Positions 18,739 to 28,748 of a stretch of DNA of 64,000 bases are shown here, in pieces. Below the pieces are notes generated by a model. It was given only the letters and a program-made list of their open reading frames with translations, was not told the DNA's origin and made no database searches. The translations under genes and the position numbers were made by a program. Source of the stretch: Winogradskyella bathintestinalis (GTDB lineage Bacteria > Bacteroidota > Bacteroidia > Flavobacteriales > Flavobacteriaceae); NCBI RefSeq assembly GCF_030407435.1, contig NZ_JASDDK010000006.1:1-64000 (forward strand), written 5' to 3'. Each line of letters begins with the position of its first letter. Positions within the stretch are counted from its first letter, which is position 1.

Positions 18739-20427
18739 ATGCAACTTTCAGAACAAGAATTGGTAAGACGCCAAAAATTAGAAAAGCTTAGAGCTTTAGG
18801 GATCAATCCTTATCCAGCGGATTTATTTCCAGTTAATCATACGTCAAAACAGATAAAATCTAATTTTGAAAATGGTAAACAGGTGATTATTGCTGGTCGT
18901 TTAATGGCAATTAACATTCAAGGAAAAGCGTCTTTTGCACAATTGCAAGATAGCGAAGGTCGTATTCAAGTGTATTTTAATCGTGATGAAATTTGTACAG
19001 GCGAAGACAAATCACTTTATAATGATGTCTTTAAAAAATTACTCGATTTAGGTGATTTTGTTGGTATTGAAGGAGAGCTTTTTACGACTCAGGTTGGTGA
19101 AAAAACTGTGATGGTTAAAAACTTTAAATTATTGAGCAAGTCTCTAAAACCTTTACCAATTCCGAAGCAAAAAGACGGAAAAACCTATGATGCATTTACA
19201 GACCCAGAACAACGTTATAGACAACGTTATGCTGATTTAGCGGTTAACCCACATGTAAAAGAAGTCTTTATTAAACGCACTAAATTATTCAATGCCATGC
19301 GTCAGTTTTTTAATGACGCGGGTTACTTTGAAGTAGAAACTCCTGTATTACAACCAATACCTGGAGGTGCAGCTGCACGTCCGTTTATTACGCATCATAA
19401 TAGTTTGGATATGCCGTTATACATGCGAATTGCAAACGAATTATACCTAAAACGATTAATCGTTGGTGGTTTTGATGGTGTGTATGAGTTTTCTAAAAAC
19501 TTCAGAAATGAAGGTATGGATAGAACCCATAATCCAGAATTTACAGCCATGGAAATCTATGTATCTTACAAAGATTATAATTGGATGATGGATTTCTGTG
19601 AGCAATTGCTAGAGCATTGTGCAATGGCTGTAAACGGAACGTCTGAAGCTACTTTTGGTGAACATAAGATTAATTTTAAAGCGCCATATAAGCGCATTAC
19701 GATGCGCGATTCAATTTTAGAATTCACAGGTTTTGATATTTATGATAAATCTGAAGACGAAATTAGAGCGGCAGCAAAAGGCATGCACATTGAAGTGGAT
19801 GAAACCATGGGTAAAGGCAAACTGATTGATGAGATTTTTGGAGAGAAATGTGAAGGTAATTACATTCAACCAACCTTCATAACTGATTATCCAAAAGAAA
19901 TGAGTCCGTTATGTAAAGAACATAGAGACAACCCAGAATTAACAGAACGCTTTGAGTTAATGGTTTGTGGCAAAGAAATTGCCAACGCCTATTCTGAGTT
20001 AAACGATCCTATTGATCAACGCGAACGTTTTGAGCATCAATTAAGTTTAGCAAAAAAAGGCGATGACGAAGCTACTGAGTTTATTGATCATGACTTTTTA
20101 CGTGCTTTAGAATATGGCATGCCACCAACCTCAGGAATGGGTATCGGTATGGATCGTTTAATTATGTTCTTAACCAACAATCAAAGTATTCAAGAAGTAC
20201 TTTTCTTCCCCCAAATGCGACCAGAAAAGAAGAAAGTAGATCTTAGCGATAACGAAAAAACGATTTTAGAAATCCTTAAGACTCAAAAGCGAATGGATTT
20301 AAACGTTTTAAAATCACAATCTGGTTTAAGCAATAAAGGTTGGGACAAGGGTATTAAAGGCCTAGGTAAACATGGTTTAACTAAGGTTGAAAAGACGGAC
20401 GATGGTTTGTTTGTTGAGATGGTTTAA
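18739..20427 (+). CDS. lysS: Lysyl-tRNA synthetase, class II
   Basis: The 562-residue enzyme charges tRNA-Lys. It has an N-terminal OB-fold anticodon-binding domain (about 50-150), then the class II catalytic core with motif 2 (FRNEGMDRTHNPEFT) and motif 3 (SGMGIGMDRLIMFL). About 65 residues follow motif 3 beyond the length of the E. coli enzyme. This lysine-rich tail (DLSDNEKTILEILKTQKRMD and after) looks like a small winged-helix domain and I believe is usual in Bacteroidota. The gene stands alone with its own promoter. Confidence 0.97.
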   Translation: MQLSEQELVRRQKLEKLRALGINPYPADLFPVNHTSKQIKSNFENGKQVIIAGRLMAINIQGKASFAQLQDSEGRIQVYFNRDEICTGEDKSLYNDVFKKLLDLGDFVGIEGELFTTQVGEKTVMVKNFKLLSKSLKPLPIPKQKDGKTYDAFTDPEQRYRQRYADLAVNPHVKEVFIKRTKLFNAMRQFFNDAGYFEVETPVLQPIPGGAAARPFITHHNSLDMPLYMRIANELYLKRLIVGGFDGVYEFSKNFRNEGMDRTHNPEFTAMEIYVSYKDYNWMMDFCEQLLEHCAMAVNGTSEATFGEHKINFKAPYKRITMRDSILEFTGFDIYDKSEDEIRAAAKGMHIEVDETMGKGKLIDEIFGEKCEGNYIQPTFITDYPKEMSPLCKEHRDNPELTERFELMVCGKEIANAYSELNDPIDQRERFEHQLSLAKKGDDEATEFIDHDFLRALEYGMPPTSGMGIGMDRLIMFLTNNQSIQEVLFFPQMRPEKKKVDLSDNEKTILEILKTQKRMDLNVLKSQSGLSNKGWDKGIKGLGKHGLTKVEKTDDGLFVEMV

Positions 20428-20506
20428 TCATGCCATTAAACTTTTATTTTGTATACAAAGATTTTCAGTACATTAGCACTCGCCATAAATTAGAAAAACG
20501 CTTCTC

Positions 20507-21760
20507 ATGTTAAAAAAGACCTACTTCATTTTCGCCCTTGCTTGTATTATTTTTTCCTGTAGTGAGGATGCAGATGATTTTATTCCAGTTTGTGATAAGC
20601 CATTGAATATTTCTTCAAGTTCTATTGCTCCTAATTTTGCAACAATCACTTGGGAGGCGGCTAATGTTTCAACTAACTATATTATTGAATATGGTGTTTC
20701 AGGATTTACGTTAGGTAATGGCTCTACAGTATCAGCCTCTGATACAAATATTGAACTTACAGGATTAGAAGCAAGTACAACTTACGACGTCTATATTCAA
20801 ACAATTTGCGCCTCAAATAACACTAGCCTAAACTCAGATGTTTATAGTTTTACAACCTCTCTACCAAATGTAGCTACGGAATTTAGCCCAGTTTTATCTC
20901 AAATGAATTTGTTTGTAGGGAATCTTGAAGATCTACAAATAACACCTTATGCATTTGAATATAACCTAAACACTACACTATTTTCAGATTACGCACACAA
21001 ACAACGAATTATTGCTCTACCGGAAGGCACAAGTATGGAGTTTGATGGAGATGGTCTACCTATTTTCCCAAATAATACGGTCATTGCTAAAACGTTTTTT
21101 TATAATAATGACGAACGCGACCTCTCGTTGGGCAGAAAAATTATTGAAACTCGAGTATTAATTCGATTAAATGGGGTCTGGGAAGCTGGAGATTATAAAT
21201 GGAATGATGATCAAACTGAAGCTGTATTAGACGGAGAGGGCAGCACATTACCTGTTACTTGGATTGATGCTACAGGAAATTCAAATTCAACAACATATAA
21301 AATCCCTTCTAATACCGATTGTTTTACCTGCCATGGTAATAATAACCAAATGTTACCCATTGGTCCTAAATTGAGATCCATGAATTTTAATATTAATGGG
21401 GTTAATCAACTACAACAATTTATTGACAATCAAAAATTAACAGGGTTAACGAACAGCGCTTCAGTTAGAGTTCTCCCTAATTGGGAAGACACTTCTTTAC
21501 CTTTAGCTACCCGAGCAAGAGCTTATATGGATATTAATTGTGCCCATTGCCATATTCCAGGAGGCACTTGTGCTGACGAGTCTTCTTTAAACCTTGCCTT
21601 TGAGACACCTCTAGCAAACAGTAATATTGCTGATCAAAGTGCACTTATAGCATATAGAGTGTCGTTTTATTCTGATGGTGTAAGTATGCCTTTTATCGGA
21701 ACCACAATGAGACATACCGAAGGGTTAGATATGATTATAGCGTATCTCAATACACTTTAA
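20507..21760 (+). CDS. Diheme c-type cytochrome lipoprotein with fibronectin type III domain (SO2930-like)
   Basis: The 417-residue protein has a lipobox (IIFSCSE), a fibronectin type III domain at about 25-115 (ATITWEAANVSTNYIIEYG and LEASTTYDVYIQT), and a C-terminal region with two CxxCH heme-binding motifs: CFTCH at 272-276 and CAHCH at 345-349. The block FSDYAHKQRIIALPEG between them and the N-terminal domain matches what I know as the SO2930 diheme cytochrome family. It would act outside the cytoplasmic membrane in electron transfer, partner unknown. Only 79 bases separate it from lysS, but a functional link is unlikely. Covalent heme needs the cytochrome c maturation machinery encoded elsewhere. 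Confidence 0.8.
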   Translation: MLKKTYFIFALACIIFSCSEDADDFIPVCDKPLNISSSSIAPNFATITWEAANVSTNYIIEYGVSGFTLGNGSTVSASDTNIELTGLEASTTYDVYIQTICASNNTSLNSDVYSFTTSLPNVATEFSPVLSQMNLFVGNLEDLQITPYAFEYNLNTTLFSDYAHKQRIIALPEGTSMEFDGDGLPIFPNNTVIAKTFFYNNDERDLSLGRKIIETRVLIRLNGVWEAGDYKWNDDQTEAVLDGEGSTLPVTWIDATGNSNSTTYKIPSNTDCFTCHGNNNQMLPIGPKLRSMNFNINGVNQLQQFIDNQKLTGLTNSASVRVLPNWEDTSLPLATRARAYMDINCAHCHIPGGTCADESSLNLAFETPLANSNIADQSALIAYRVSFYSDGVSMPFIGTTMRHTEGLDMIIAYLNTL

Positions 21761-22072
21761 TTTTCCTTAATGTCATCTAAATTTTTCATAGTTTAAAAGA
21801 ATATTCCTGCTGGTGACAGACACCTTATCTATAAGATTTTTGTTTCCAATTACAGGACTTACCATGCACTAAAATTTTCTACTTTATTTTATGTCTTTAT
21901 TAATTCAAAACAATAATTCAAATCTGAATTTTTCATAAACTTTACACTTCAAATTTTGAGTTAAATTAAAATTTTGAGAATCGCGTTAAAAAAATATTAA
22001 ATTCTGTTATTAAAATATCAGATTATTAATAGAATCAGTATTTTCATCAAAATTTAATAAAAATCAACTAAT
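21761..22072. other. AT-rich gap before the metalloprotease gene
   Basis: About 310 bases without a gene. Two AAATTTTGAG copies lie close together (around 21953-21980), but there is no clear TAnnTTTG promoter, hairpin or RNA gene. The promoter of the metalloprotease gene probably lies here but I cannot place it. Confidence 0.35.
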
Positions 22073-24556
22073 TTGAAACACGTATTCATCAAACTACTCT
22101 TTGTAGTTTCGGCCTTTTTGGCATTTTCATGCTCTACTGCAAAAAATGCTGGAAAATCAAAAAAAGATGCCACTGCAATGGCAAAACCTTCAGGAAAAAA
22201 ACCTGGTAAGAATGACCCTAAACCTTATGACAAAGTCATTACTAAAGATGCCAAAAGCGATGAAGGTTTGTTTACCGTTCATACTTTAGACGACAAATTT
22301 TATTACGAGATACCAGATTCGCTTTTTAATAGAGAAATGTTAATGGTTTCACGAATATCTAAAACAGCTTCAGGCCTTGGCTTTGGAGGCGGAAAACTCA
22401 ACGAACAAGTATTGCGTTGGGAAAAGAAGGGAAAAAAAGTAGTGCTTAGAGTAGTCTCTTATAATGTAGTTGCTGCAGATTCACTTCCTGTAAACGAAGC
22501 CGTTATAAATTCAAATTTTGAGCCTGTTTTATACACATTTCCAATTAAGGCCTACAGCAAAGATTCTACAAAAACTGTAATTGATGCCACACCATTGTTT
22601 GAAAAAGATGTGAAATCACTAGGTTTATCACAACGAGCGAGATCGCCATATAAAATCTCACGTTTAGAAAGTGATAAATCATTTATTGAAACTATAAAAA
22701 GTTATCCTAGAAATATAGAAGCACGCCATGTAAAAACGTATGCTGCTGGGAAACCTCCATCAAACTCTAGTACAGGTACAGTTTCAATAGAAATCAATAA
22801 TTCTATGGTATTGTTACCAGACAATCCTATGAAGCGTCGTTATTTTGATGAACGCGTAGGTTGGTTTACAAGTAGTCAAACCGATTATGGCTTAGAAGTT
22901 CAAAAAAGTGAGTCTGTAGAATTCTTAGACCGTTGGAGATTAGAAGTTAAAGAAGAGGATATTGAAAAATTTAAACGTGGTGAATTAGTAGTACCTAAAA
23001 AACAAATTGTTTACTATATTGATAGAGCTACACCTGAAAAATGGAGAAAATACCTTAAACAAGGAATTGAAGATTGGCAAGTTGCTTTTGAAGCGGCCGG
23101 ATTTAAGGAAGCTATAATTGCTAAAGATCCTCCGTCAATTGAAGAAGATCCAGAATGGAGCCCAGAAGACGCACGTTATTCTGTAGTACGGTATTTAGCC
23201 TCACCTATTCCTAATGCTAATGGCCCTCATGTAAGTGATCCTAGAACTGGCGAAATTTTAGAAAGCGATATCAATTGGTACCATAATGTTATGTCTTTGC
23301 TGCGTGGATGGTTCTTTGTGCAAACAGCAGCAATAAATCCTGATGCGCAGAGTCCACAATTTAAGGATGAAGTTATGGGGCGTTTAATCCGTTTTGTATC
23401 GGCACACGAAGTTGGTCATACACTTGGTTTACCTCATAATATGGGTTCTAGTACGGCGTATCCGGTTGAAAAATTACGTGATGCAGAATTTACTAAAAAA
23501 TATGGAACAGCTCCATCTATTATGGATTATGCACGCTTTAATTATGTAGCGCAACCTGAAGATCAAGGAGTGGCTTTAATGCCAGAAATCGGAACTTACG
23601 ATAAGTATGCTATCGCTTGGGGATATAGACCAATTCTTGATAAATCGGCTGAAGAAGAAAAGCCAATTCTTAACGATTGGATTATGAAACATGCCGGCGA
23701 TCCAATGTATCGTTTTGGACACCAACAAGCCGGTGACGTTGTAGATCCGAGTTCACAAACTGAAGATTTAGGTGACAATGCCATGTTAGCTAGTGCATAT
23801 GGTATTAAAAACCTAAAGCGTATTGTACCTAACTTAATTGAATGGACCACCGAAGCTGGTGAAGACTATGATGACTTAGATGAAATGTACGGACACGTAA
23901 TATCACAATTTAACCGTTATATGGGACATGTTTCTAATAATATTGGTGGTGTCTATGAGCATTATAAAACATCAGATCAAGAAGGTGCTGTTTATACTGC
24001 TGTACCTAAAGCTCACCAAAAAGAAGCTATGGAATTTATGCAAAAAAACTTATTTGAAACCCCACAGTGGTTAATTGATAAATCTATTTTTGATCGTATA
24101 GAATTTTCAGGATCTGTTGAGCGTATTAGAGGCTTGCAGGCAAGAACGCTAAATAATATTATGAGTTTAGGTAAAATGCAACGTTTAACTGAAGCACATA
24201 CTTATGATGATAAATCATATGCCTTAACAGAAATGATGAGCGATTTACGTAAAGGTATTTGGAGTGAATTACGGACTGGAAAGAAAATTGACACTTACCG
24301 ACGTAACTTACAACGTGCGCACATCGATCAATTAGAGCGCTTAATGACAGCCAAGAACCAAAGTGGAAGATCTGGTAGTCCTTATGTTAAAATGACAGCA
24401 GTAAACACTAGTCAATCAGATATAAAAGCGGTAGTTAGAGCTGAGTTAAAATCGTTACGTAGTCAATTGCGTTCAGCTCGTGGTGGAGATGCTATGAGTA
24501 GAATTCATATTGCAGATGCTATAGAACGTATCAATCTTATATTAGATCCTAAATAG
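22073..24556 (+). CDS. Secreted zinc-dependent metalloprotease (DUF5117/DUF5118 type)
   Basis: The 827-residue protein has a lipoprotein-like signal (AFLAFSCST) and then a Lys-rich stretch. The N-terminal half has two beta-rich regions that match the DUF5118 and DUF5117 parts of this family. The zinc site is the extended metzincin motif HEVGHTLGLPH at 445-455, with catalytic Glu446, followed by SIMDYARFNYVAQPEDQG, which supplies the Met-turn. The C-terminal 250 residues are helical. The start is read as TTG because no ATG precedes the signal peptide in frame. It degrades protein in the periplasm or at the surface; its substrate is unknown. Confidence 0.88.
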   Translation: MKHVFIKLLFVVSAFLAFSCSTAKNAGKSKKDATAMAKPSGKKPGKNDPKPYDKVITKDAKSDEGLFTVHTLDDKFYYEIPDSLFNREMLMVSRISKTASGLGFGGGKLNEQVLRWEKKGKKVVLRVVSYNVVAADSLPVNEAVINSNFEPVLYTFPIKAYSKDSTKTVIDATPLFEKDVKSLGLSQRARSPYKISRLESDKSFIETIKSYPRNIEARHVKTYAAGKPPSNSSTGTVSIEINNSMVLLPDNPMKRRYFDERVGWFTSSQTDYGLEVQKSESVEFLDRWRLEVKEEDIEKFKRGELVVPKKQIVYYIDRATPEKWRKYLKQGIEDWQVAFEAAGFKEAIIAKDPPSIEEDPEWSPEDARYSVVRYLASPIPNANGPHVSDPRTGEILESDINWYHNVMSLLRGWFFVQTAAINPDAQSPQFKDEVMGRLIRFVSAHEVGHTLGLPHNMGSSTAYPVEKLRDAEFTKKYGTAPSIMDYARFNYVAQPEDQGVALMPEIGTYDKYAIAWGYRPILDKSAEEEKPILNDWIMKHAGDPMYRFGHQQAGDVVDPSSQTEDLGDNAMLASAYGIKNLKRIVPNLIEWTTEAGEDYDDLDEMYGHVISQFNRYMGHVSNNIGGVYEHYKTSDQEGAVYTAVPKAHQKEAMEFMQKNLFETPQWLIDKSIFDRIEFSGSVERIRGLQARTLNNIMSLGKMQRLTEAHTYDDKSYALTEMMSDLRKGIWSELRTGKKIDTYRRNLQRAHIDQLERLMTAKNQSGRSGSPYVKMTAVNTSQSDIKAVVRAELKSLRSQLRSARGGDAMSRIHIADAIERINLILDPK

Positions 24557-24717
24557 TCTAAAACATAAGGTTTAAAAATTCAGCCGTTGTTTATTAATTA
24601 AATCACATTTTGGATTATATGACGCTAATGTTAAAATTCATGTTAAAAATAAATTCTTTGTTAAACGTTTATACTTAGTTGCTGTCTAAACTCATATAAC
24701 AATAAAATAAAAACGAC

Positions 24718-25185
24718 ATGAATAAATTAGTAATTATTGCCATTGCATTTGCAACCTTAAGTTCTTTTGCTCAACAAAAGCAACCGCAAAAACTGGATAG
24801 AGAAAATCGTGCTGAATTAAGAAAAAGCATGACTCCGACCGAAATTGCAGATTTGAAATCTAAACAATTGACTTTAAAATTAGATCTCAATGATGAACAA
24901 CAAAAAAAAGTACATCAGTTAATTTTAAATGGTGCTGAAGACAAACAGAGTTTAAGACAAGATAACAAAACAGAAAAAGATGACACTCGAAAGAAACCAT
25001 CTAAAGATGAGATGTTAAAAATGAAATCGCAAAAGCTAGATATGCAAATAGAAATGAAGCGTGAAATGAAAAAGATTTTAACCGAAGAACAATTCGCTAA
25101 ATTTGAAAAAATGCAACCTAGAAAACAGAAAAGAAGAGATTTACGTCATAAGACAAACAAAGTAAAGCTCGAAGATAAAAACTAG
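24718..25185 (+). CDS. Small secreted helical protein, Spy/DUF4890-like
   Basis: The 155-residue protein has a cleavable signal peptide (ending SSFAQ) and is otherwise highly charged and helical, rich in Lys, Glu and Gln. Two repeats of the kind MTPTEIADLKSKQLTLKLDL and MLKMKSQKLDMQIEMK, each followed by an 'LxxEQxxKxxxL' turn, recall LTxxQ/Spy-type periplasmic proteins and the Bacteroidota DUF4890 group. A chaperone or envelope-stress role is inference. The next gene encodes a smaller protein of similar design, but a terminator separates the two. Confidence 0.65.
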   Translation: MNKLVIIAIAFATLSSFAQQKQPQKLDRENRAELRKSMTPTEIADLKSKQLTLKLDLNDEQQKKVHQLILNGAEDKQSLRQDNKTEKDDTRKKPSKDEMLKMKSQKLDMQIEMKREMKKILTEEQFAKFEKMQPRKQKRRDLRHKTNKVKLEDKN

Positions 25186-25207
25186 TTTTTCTATTGGGAA
25201 TCTACAT

Positions 25208-25237
25208 AAAAAAGTATCGCTTAGTCGATACTTTTTT
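25208..25237 (+). terminator. Rho-independent terminator
   Basis: AAAAAAGTATCG and CGATACTTTTTT form a 12-bp stem around a six-base loop, with a T-tract on the downstream arm, 22 bases after the Spy-like gene. Confidence 0.88.
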
Positions 25238-25293
25238 CTTTTGTTGAATAAAATTATTATTTTAGTATCCAATTTAATTAAACGATCCAAAAA

Positions 25294-25635
25294 ATGAAAA
25301 AGGTAATTACAGTATGCTTATTTACATTTGCACTATTTCTTAGCCACCAATCTGTGGTAGCTCAAAATAGCAAACTAGACGCTAAAAAAGAAATAAATGC
25401 TGAAGCTTCCACTAAAACTGAAGCTCTAAGAAAATACGTAAAGTTTGATAATAATCAACGCGATGAAATTTATATTGCCTTTAGAACCTATGGTCAAGAA
25501 ATGGTTAGTTCTAACAACAAATCGATTTCAAAAGAAGAAGTAACAAAATATAAAAATCGATTAGACGATAAAATCAAATCGATTTTAAACGATGACCAAT
25601 ATGCGCGATATAAAGCATACCTGTCAGAGAATTAG
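25294..25635 (+). CDS. Small secreted helical protein related to the upstream Spy-like protein
   Basis: The 113-residue protein has a signal peptide ending SVVAQ. The mature part is helical and ends with the motif LDDKIKSILNDDQYARYKAYL, comparable to the MKKILTEEQFAKFEKM ending of its upstream neighbour. That suggests two diverged members of one family placed in tandem. No catalytic motif is visible. A periplasmic chaperone-like or stress role is possible but not shown. A bidirectional terminator follows. Confidence 0.6.
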   Translation: MKKVITVCLFTFALFLSHQSVVAQNSKLDAKKEINAEASTKTEALRKYVKFDNNQRDEIYIAFRTYGQEMVSSNNKSISKEEVTKYKNRLDDKIKSILNDDQYARYKAYLSEN

Positions 25636-25638
25636 TAT

Positions 25639-25670
25639 AAAAAAAGCCTCGCAAATTGCGAGGCTTTTTT
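25639..25670 (+). terminator. Bidirectional terminator between the small helical gene and hemL
   Basis: GCCTCGC and GCGAGGC form a GC-rich stem flanked by seven A's on one side and six T's on the other. It can stop transcription from both directions between the two convergent genes. Confidence 0.9.
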
Positions 25671-25671
25671 A

Positions 25672-26958
25672 TTATAAGGTATTTGCTATCCGCTCTACAG
25701 CAGCAATAGTGGTATTGAGATCTTCGTAAGTTAAGGCGTCAGTTATAAACCAAGTTTCAAAAGCACTAGGTGCAATATAAACACCTTCGTTTAACATACC
25801 ATGAAAGAATTTTTTAAAGGTCTCATTATTTCCTTTCGCTGCCGAATCAAAATCTACTACCGTCTGATCAGTGAAATGAACGGAAATCATAGAACCAATT
25901 CTGTTAATGGTGTGCGTCACATTATTTTTATTTAAAGCTTCGGCAATACCGTTATGAAGATATTTTGTTTTCTCTTCTAATCTATTCATTAAACCTTTAT
26001 CCGTGTTAATCGCCTTTAACATGGCTAAACCCGCGGCCATAGCTAAAGGATTACCACTTAACGTTCCAGCTTGGTACACAGGACCAATTGGCGCCAAATA
26101 ATCCATAATCTCATTACGTGCAGCAAAAGCCCCTACGGGCAAACCACCGCCTACAACTTTACCAAAACAAACGATATCCGCATTAACATTTTTCAACGCT
26201 TGCACTCCCCCTTTTGCCAATCTAAACCCTGTCATGACCTCATCAAAAATCAACAATATGTCATTGGCATCACAGATTTGTCTTAAATTTTCTAAAAACC
26301 CATCAATTGGAGGAATGCAGCCCATATTTCCAGCCACGGGCTCGATAATGATTGCTGCTATTTCGTTTGGGTTAGAAGAAATAAGTGCATTAACAGAATT
26401 AATATCATTATATGTAGCTAACAAAGTATCTTTAGCAGTTCCTTGAGTTACACCAGGACTATTTGGCGTACCGAAAGTAACTGCACCACTTCCTGCCGCA
26501 ATTAAAAAGGAATCACTATGACCATGATAGCAACCAGAGAACTTAATTATTTTATCTTTTTTCGCAAATCCTCTCGCTAAACGAATCGCACTCATACAGG
26601 CTTCTGTTCCGGAATTCACAAATCTAATTTTATCAATATTAGGCACCATGGAAATGGCCAATTCTGCAATTTCAGTTTCAATTGCTGTGGGCATTCCGAA
26701 AGAGGTACCTTCCTTGGTTTTTTCAATGACAGCCTCTACAACTGGAGGAAATGCATGCCCTAACAACATAGGTCCCCATGAATTTATATAATCTATATAA
26801 CGATTACCATCTTCATCAAAAACATAAGCTCCTTTAGCTGATTTGGCAAAAATAGGTGTTCCACCAACGGCGTTAAATGCCCTTACGGGAGAATTTACTC
26901 CACCAGGAATAACAGTCTTGGCCTCTTTAAACAATGCGCTACTTCTTTGATATATCAT
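25672..26958 (-). CDS. hemL: Glutamate-1-semialdehyde 2,1-aminomutase
   Basis: The 428-residue PLP enzyme converts glutamate-1-semialdehyde to 5-aminolevulinate, the second step of the C5 route to heme. The start region has the family block [13 protein letters not shown]. The PLP lysine is Lys267 in [13 protein letters not shown], preceded by [11 protein letters not shown]. It is the last gene of a tight minus-strand operon with the glucosaminidase gene (3-base gap) and the ACC deaminase-like gene. Other heme genes are not nearby. Confidence 0.96.
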   Translation of the reverse strand: MIYQRSSALFKEAKTVIPGGVNSPVRAFNAVGGTPIFAKSAKGAYVFDEDGNRYIDYINSWGPMLLGHAFPPVVEAVIEKTKEGTSFGMPTAIETEIAELAISMVPNIDKIRFVNSGTEACMSAIRLARGFAKKDKIIKFSGCYHGHSDSFLIAAGSGAVTFGTPNSPGVTQGTAKDTLLATYNDINSVNALISSNPNEIAAIIIEPVAGNMGCIPPIDGFLENLRQICDANDILLIFDEVMTGFRLAKGGVQALKNVNADIVCFGKVVGGGLPVGAFAARNEIMDYLAPIGPVYQAGTLSGNPLAMAAGLAMLKAINTDKGLMNRLEEKTKYLHNGIAEALNKNNVTHTINRIGSMISVHFTDQTVVDFDSAAKGNNETFKKFFHGMLNEGVYIAPSAFETWFITDALTYEDLNTTIAAVERIANTL

Positions 26959-26961
26959 AAA

Positions 26962-27786
26962 TTAATTGGGAATAATGAGTTGTTGACCTATAGATAAGTC
27001 ATTCGATTTTAAATTGTTTTTAGTTTTTATCGCTTCTACCGTCGTTTTATATAATCTTGAAAGTGAATACAAGGTATCACCCTGAGACACAATGTGCTTA
27101 TTTGCATACGGCTTTTTCTTACCTTCAATTATGGTAGTTGACGATCTTGAGGATTTATTATTCGTTCCATTAAGAACCTCCTCGTCATATTTATATAGTT
27201 GATAACGTTCAATTAAACTAATCAGTTTTTGCGGATATTTTCTGTCGGTTGCATAGCCAGCAGCTCTCAATCCATTTGCCCAACCTTTATAATCATCGGG
27301 TTTTAATTTAAATAAGTCCGCGTATCGGCTTCGTCCTGTTAAGAATTCTGAATGATCTTCATAAGACATTTCAGCTCTATCATATTTTCTAAAACACTCT
27401 TGAGAACGATCATCGTCGTGGTAGATTTTTGCGCCTTTCCAACCATGACATTTTATTCCAAAATGATTATTCGCCTTTACCGCTAATCGACCTCGACCAA
27501 CACCAGATTCTAAAACTCCTTGAGCCAATGTAATACTTGCCGGTATTTTATGAGATCTCATTTTGTTCTTGGCTATTTCGGCATAAAGTTCTATATAAAC
27601 ATCTACTATACTTGGTGGAGCCGAATTTTTAACAACAGGCTTTACTGTAACTTCTTCTCGTTCTTTAACTACTACGGTTTTCTTAGTGCTACTGTTTTTT
27701 CTTTTTGTCACAATGCCTTTTTTAGGGCCACAACTTAATGCAAACAGCACACAAACTATACTTATATATTTAAACTTAAATTTCAT
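26962..27786 (-). CDS. Glucosaminidase (GH73) lipoprotein with C-terminal LysM
   Basis: The 274-residue protein has a lipobox (LFALSCGP), a basic linker at about 25-50, and a glucosaminidase domain at 60-205 (PASITLAQGVLESGVGRGRLA with the catalytic Glu, then NNHFGIKCHGW). One LysM repeat at about 228-274 (HIVSQGDTLYSLSRLYKTT, ending GQQLIIPN) binds glycan. It would cleave peptidoglycan between GlcNAc and MurNAc in cell separation or wall turnover. One base separates it from the gene upstream and three from hemL, so it is co-transcribed with both. Confidence 0.92.
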   Translation of the reverse strand: MKFKFKYISIVCVLFALSCGPKKGIVTKRKNSSTKKTVVVKEREEVTVKPVVKNSAPPSIVDVYIELYAEIAKNKMRSHKIPASITLAQGVLESGVGRGRLAVKANNHFGIKCHGWKGAKIYHDDDRSQECFRKYDRAEMSYEDHSEFLTGRSRYADLFKLKPDDYKGWANGLRAAGYATDRKYPQKLISLIERYQLYKYDEEVLNGTNNKSSRSSTTIIEGKKKPYANKHIVSQGDTLYSLSRLYKTTVEAIKTKNNLKSNDLSIGQQLIIPN

Positions 27787-27787
27787 T

Positions 27788-28693
27788 CTATAAATCTATT
27801 AAAGGTCCGCCTTTACGTTTTAATTTCGCATTTACACCAGCTATCCCTTGCAAACCACCAGTATGAATGACTAATATTTTTGAAGCTTTCGGAAAAAAAT
27901 CCTTCTCAATTAAATCAAAAATACCAAATAGCATTTTTCCCGTATATATTGGATCTAACGGAATATCATAATTATGTTTAAACCTATTGATAAACGCTAT
28001 TAATTCGGGCTTTATTTTACCATAGCCACCAAAATGGTAACCTGTTATTAAATTCCAATTTTGTTGAGTTGCAAATTTACAAATATCTTGTTGTAAAAAA
28101 TCACCTTTTAGAGCCGGAAAACCTAATATTTTCTGATGGGTTTGGGACGCATTGATTATTCCCGAAATAGTACCACCTGTTCCTACAGCACAACACACAT
28201 AATCAAAATGAAAATCTTCAGTTTGTATAATCTCTTGACAACCTTTAACCGCCAAATCATTGGTACCACCTTCTGGTAATAAATAAAAATTTCCAAAACG
28301 ACGTTTTAAGGTGGCTATAAAATCTTCGCTAGTCTTCTTTCTATAATCGTCTCTTGAGACGAATTGAAATTTCATCCCGCAAGCTTTAGCAAATTTTAAA
28401 GTTGGATTTAAATCTTTTTTTAAACCTAATTCTTCACCTCTTATTATTCCAATAGTTTTAAAACCATACGCTTTACCGGCATAAGCTACGGCGGCAATAT
28501 GATTTGAATAGGCTCCTCCAAATGTTAGCATAGATGTGGCCTTAATTTCTTTAGCTTTCTCTACATTGTATTTTAACTTTCGATATTTATTTCCCGAGAT
28601 AAAAGGATGAATTAAATCTTCACGTTTAACTGTAATATCAACTGAAGTATTAAGAATGGATAAATCCTGATTATAGGTCGTAGCGTTCAACAC
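27788..28693 (-). CDS. 1-aminocyclopropane-1-carboxylate deaminase/D-cysteine desulfhydrase family PLP enzyme
   Basis: The 301-residue protein is a fold type II PLP enzyme. The N-terminal motif SGNKYRKLKYN contains the PLP lysine (Lys36), and the phosphate-binding region reads CCAVGTGGTISGI. Family members either open the ACC ring to 2-oxobutyrate and ammonia or desulfhydrate D-cysteine; sequence alone does not decide between them. It is the first gene of the operon that continues with the glucosaminidase and hemL. At 301 residues it is somewhat short for the family (about 330). Confidence 0.82.
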   Translation of the reverse strand: MLNATTYNQDLSILNTSVDITVKREDLIHPFISGNKYRKLKYNVEKAKEIKATSMLTFGGAYSNHIAAVAYAGKAYGFKTIGIIRGEELGLKKDLNPTLKFAKACGMKFQFVSRDDYRKKTSEDFIATLKRRFGNFYLLPEGGTNDLAVKGCQEIIQTEDFHFDYVCCAVGTGGTISGIINASQTHQKILGFPALKGDFLQQDICKFATQQNWNLITGYHFGGYGKIKPELIAFINRFKHNYDIPLDPIYTGKMLFGIFDLIEKDFFPKASKILVIHTGGLQGIAGVNAKLKRKGGPLIDL

Positions 28694-28712
28694 ATGCTAT
28701 TTTTTATTTTAA

Positions 28713-28720
28713 CAAAGTTA
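28713..28720 (-). promoter_or_regulatory. -7 element for the ACC deaminase-glucosaminidase-hemL operon
   Basis: Read on the minus strand this is TAACTTTG, 20 bases before the start codon. A TTG at proper -33 spacing is not seen. Confidence 0.45.
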
Positions 28721-28748
28721 ATCGATCGGCAACAAACCATAGCCGAAT

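Noticed and set aside
18739-20427. C-terminal extension of lysyl-tRNA synthetase as an unusual fusion
   Set aside because: An extension of this size is, as far as I recall, normal in Bacteroidota enzymes.
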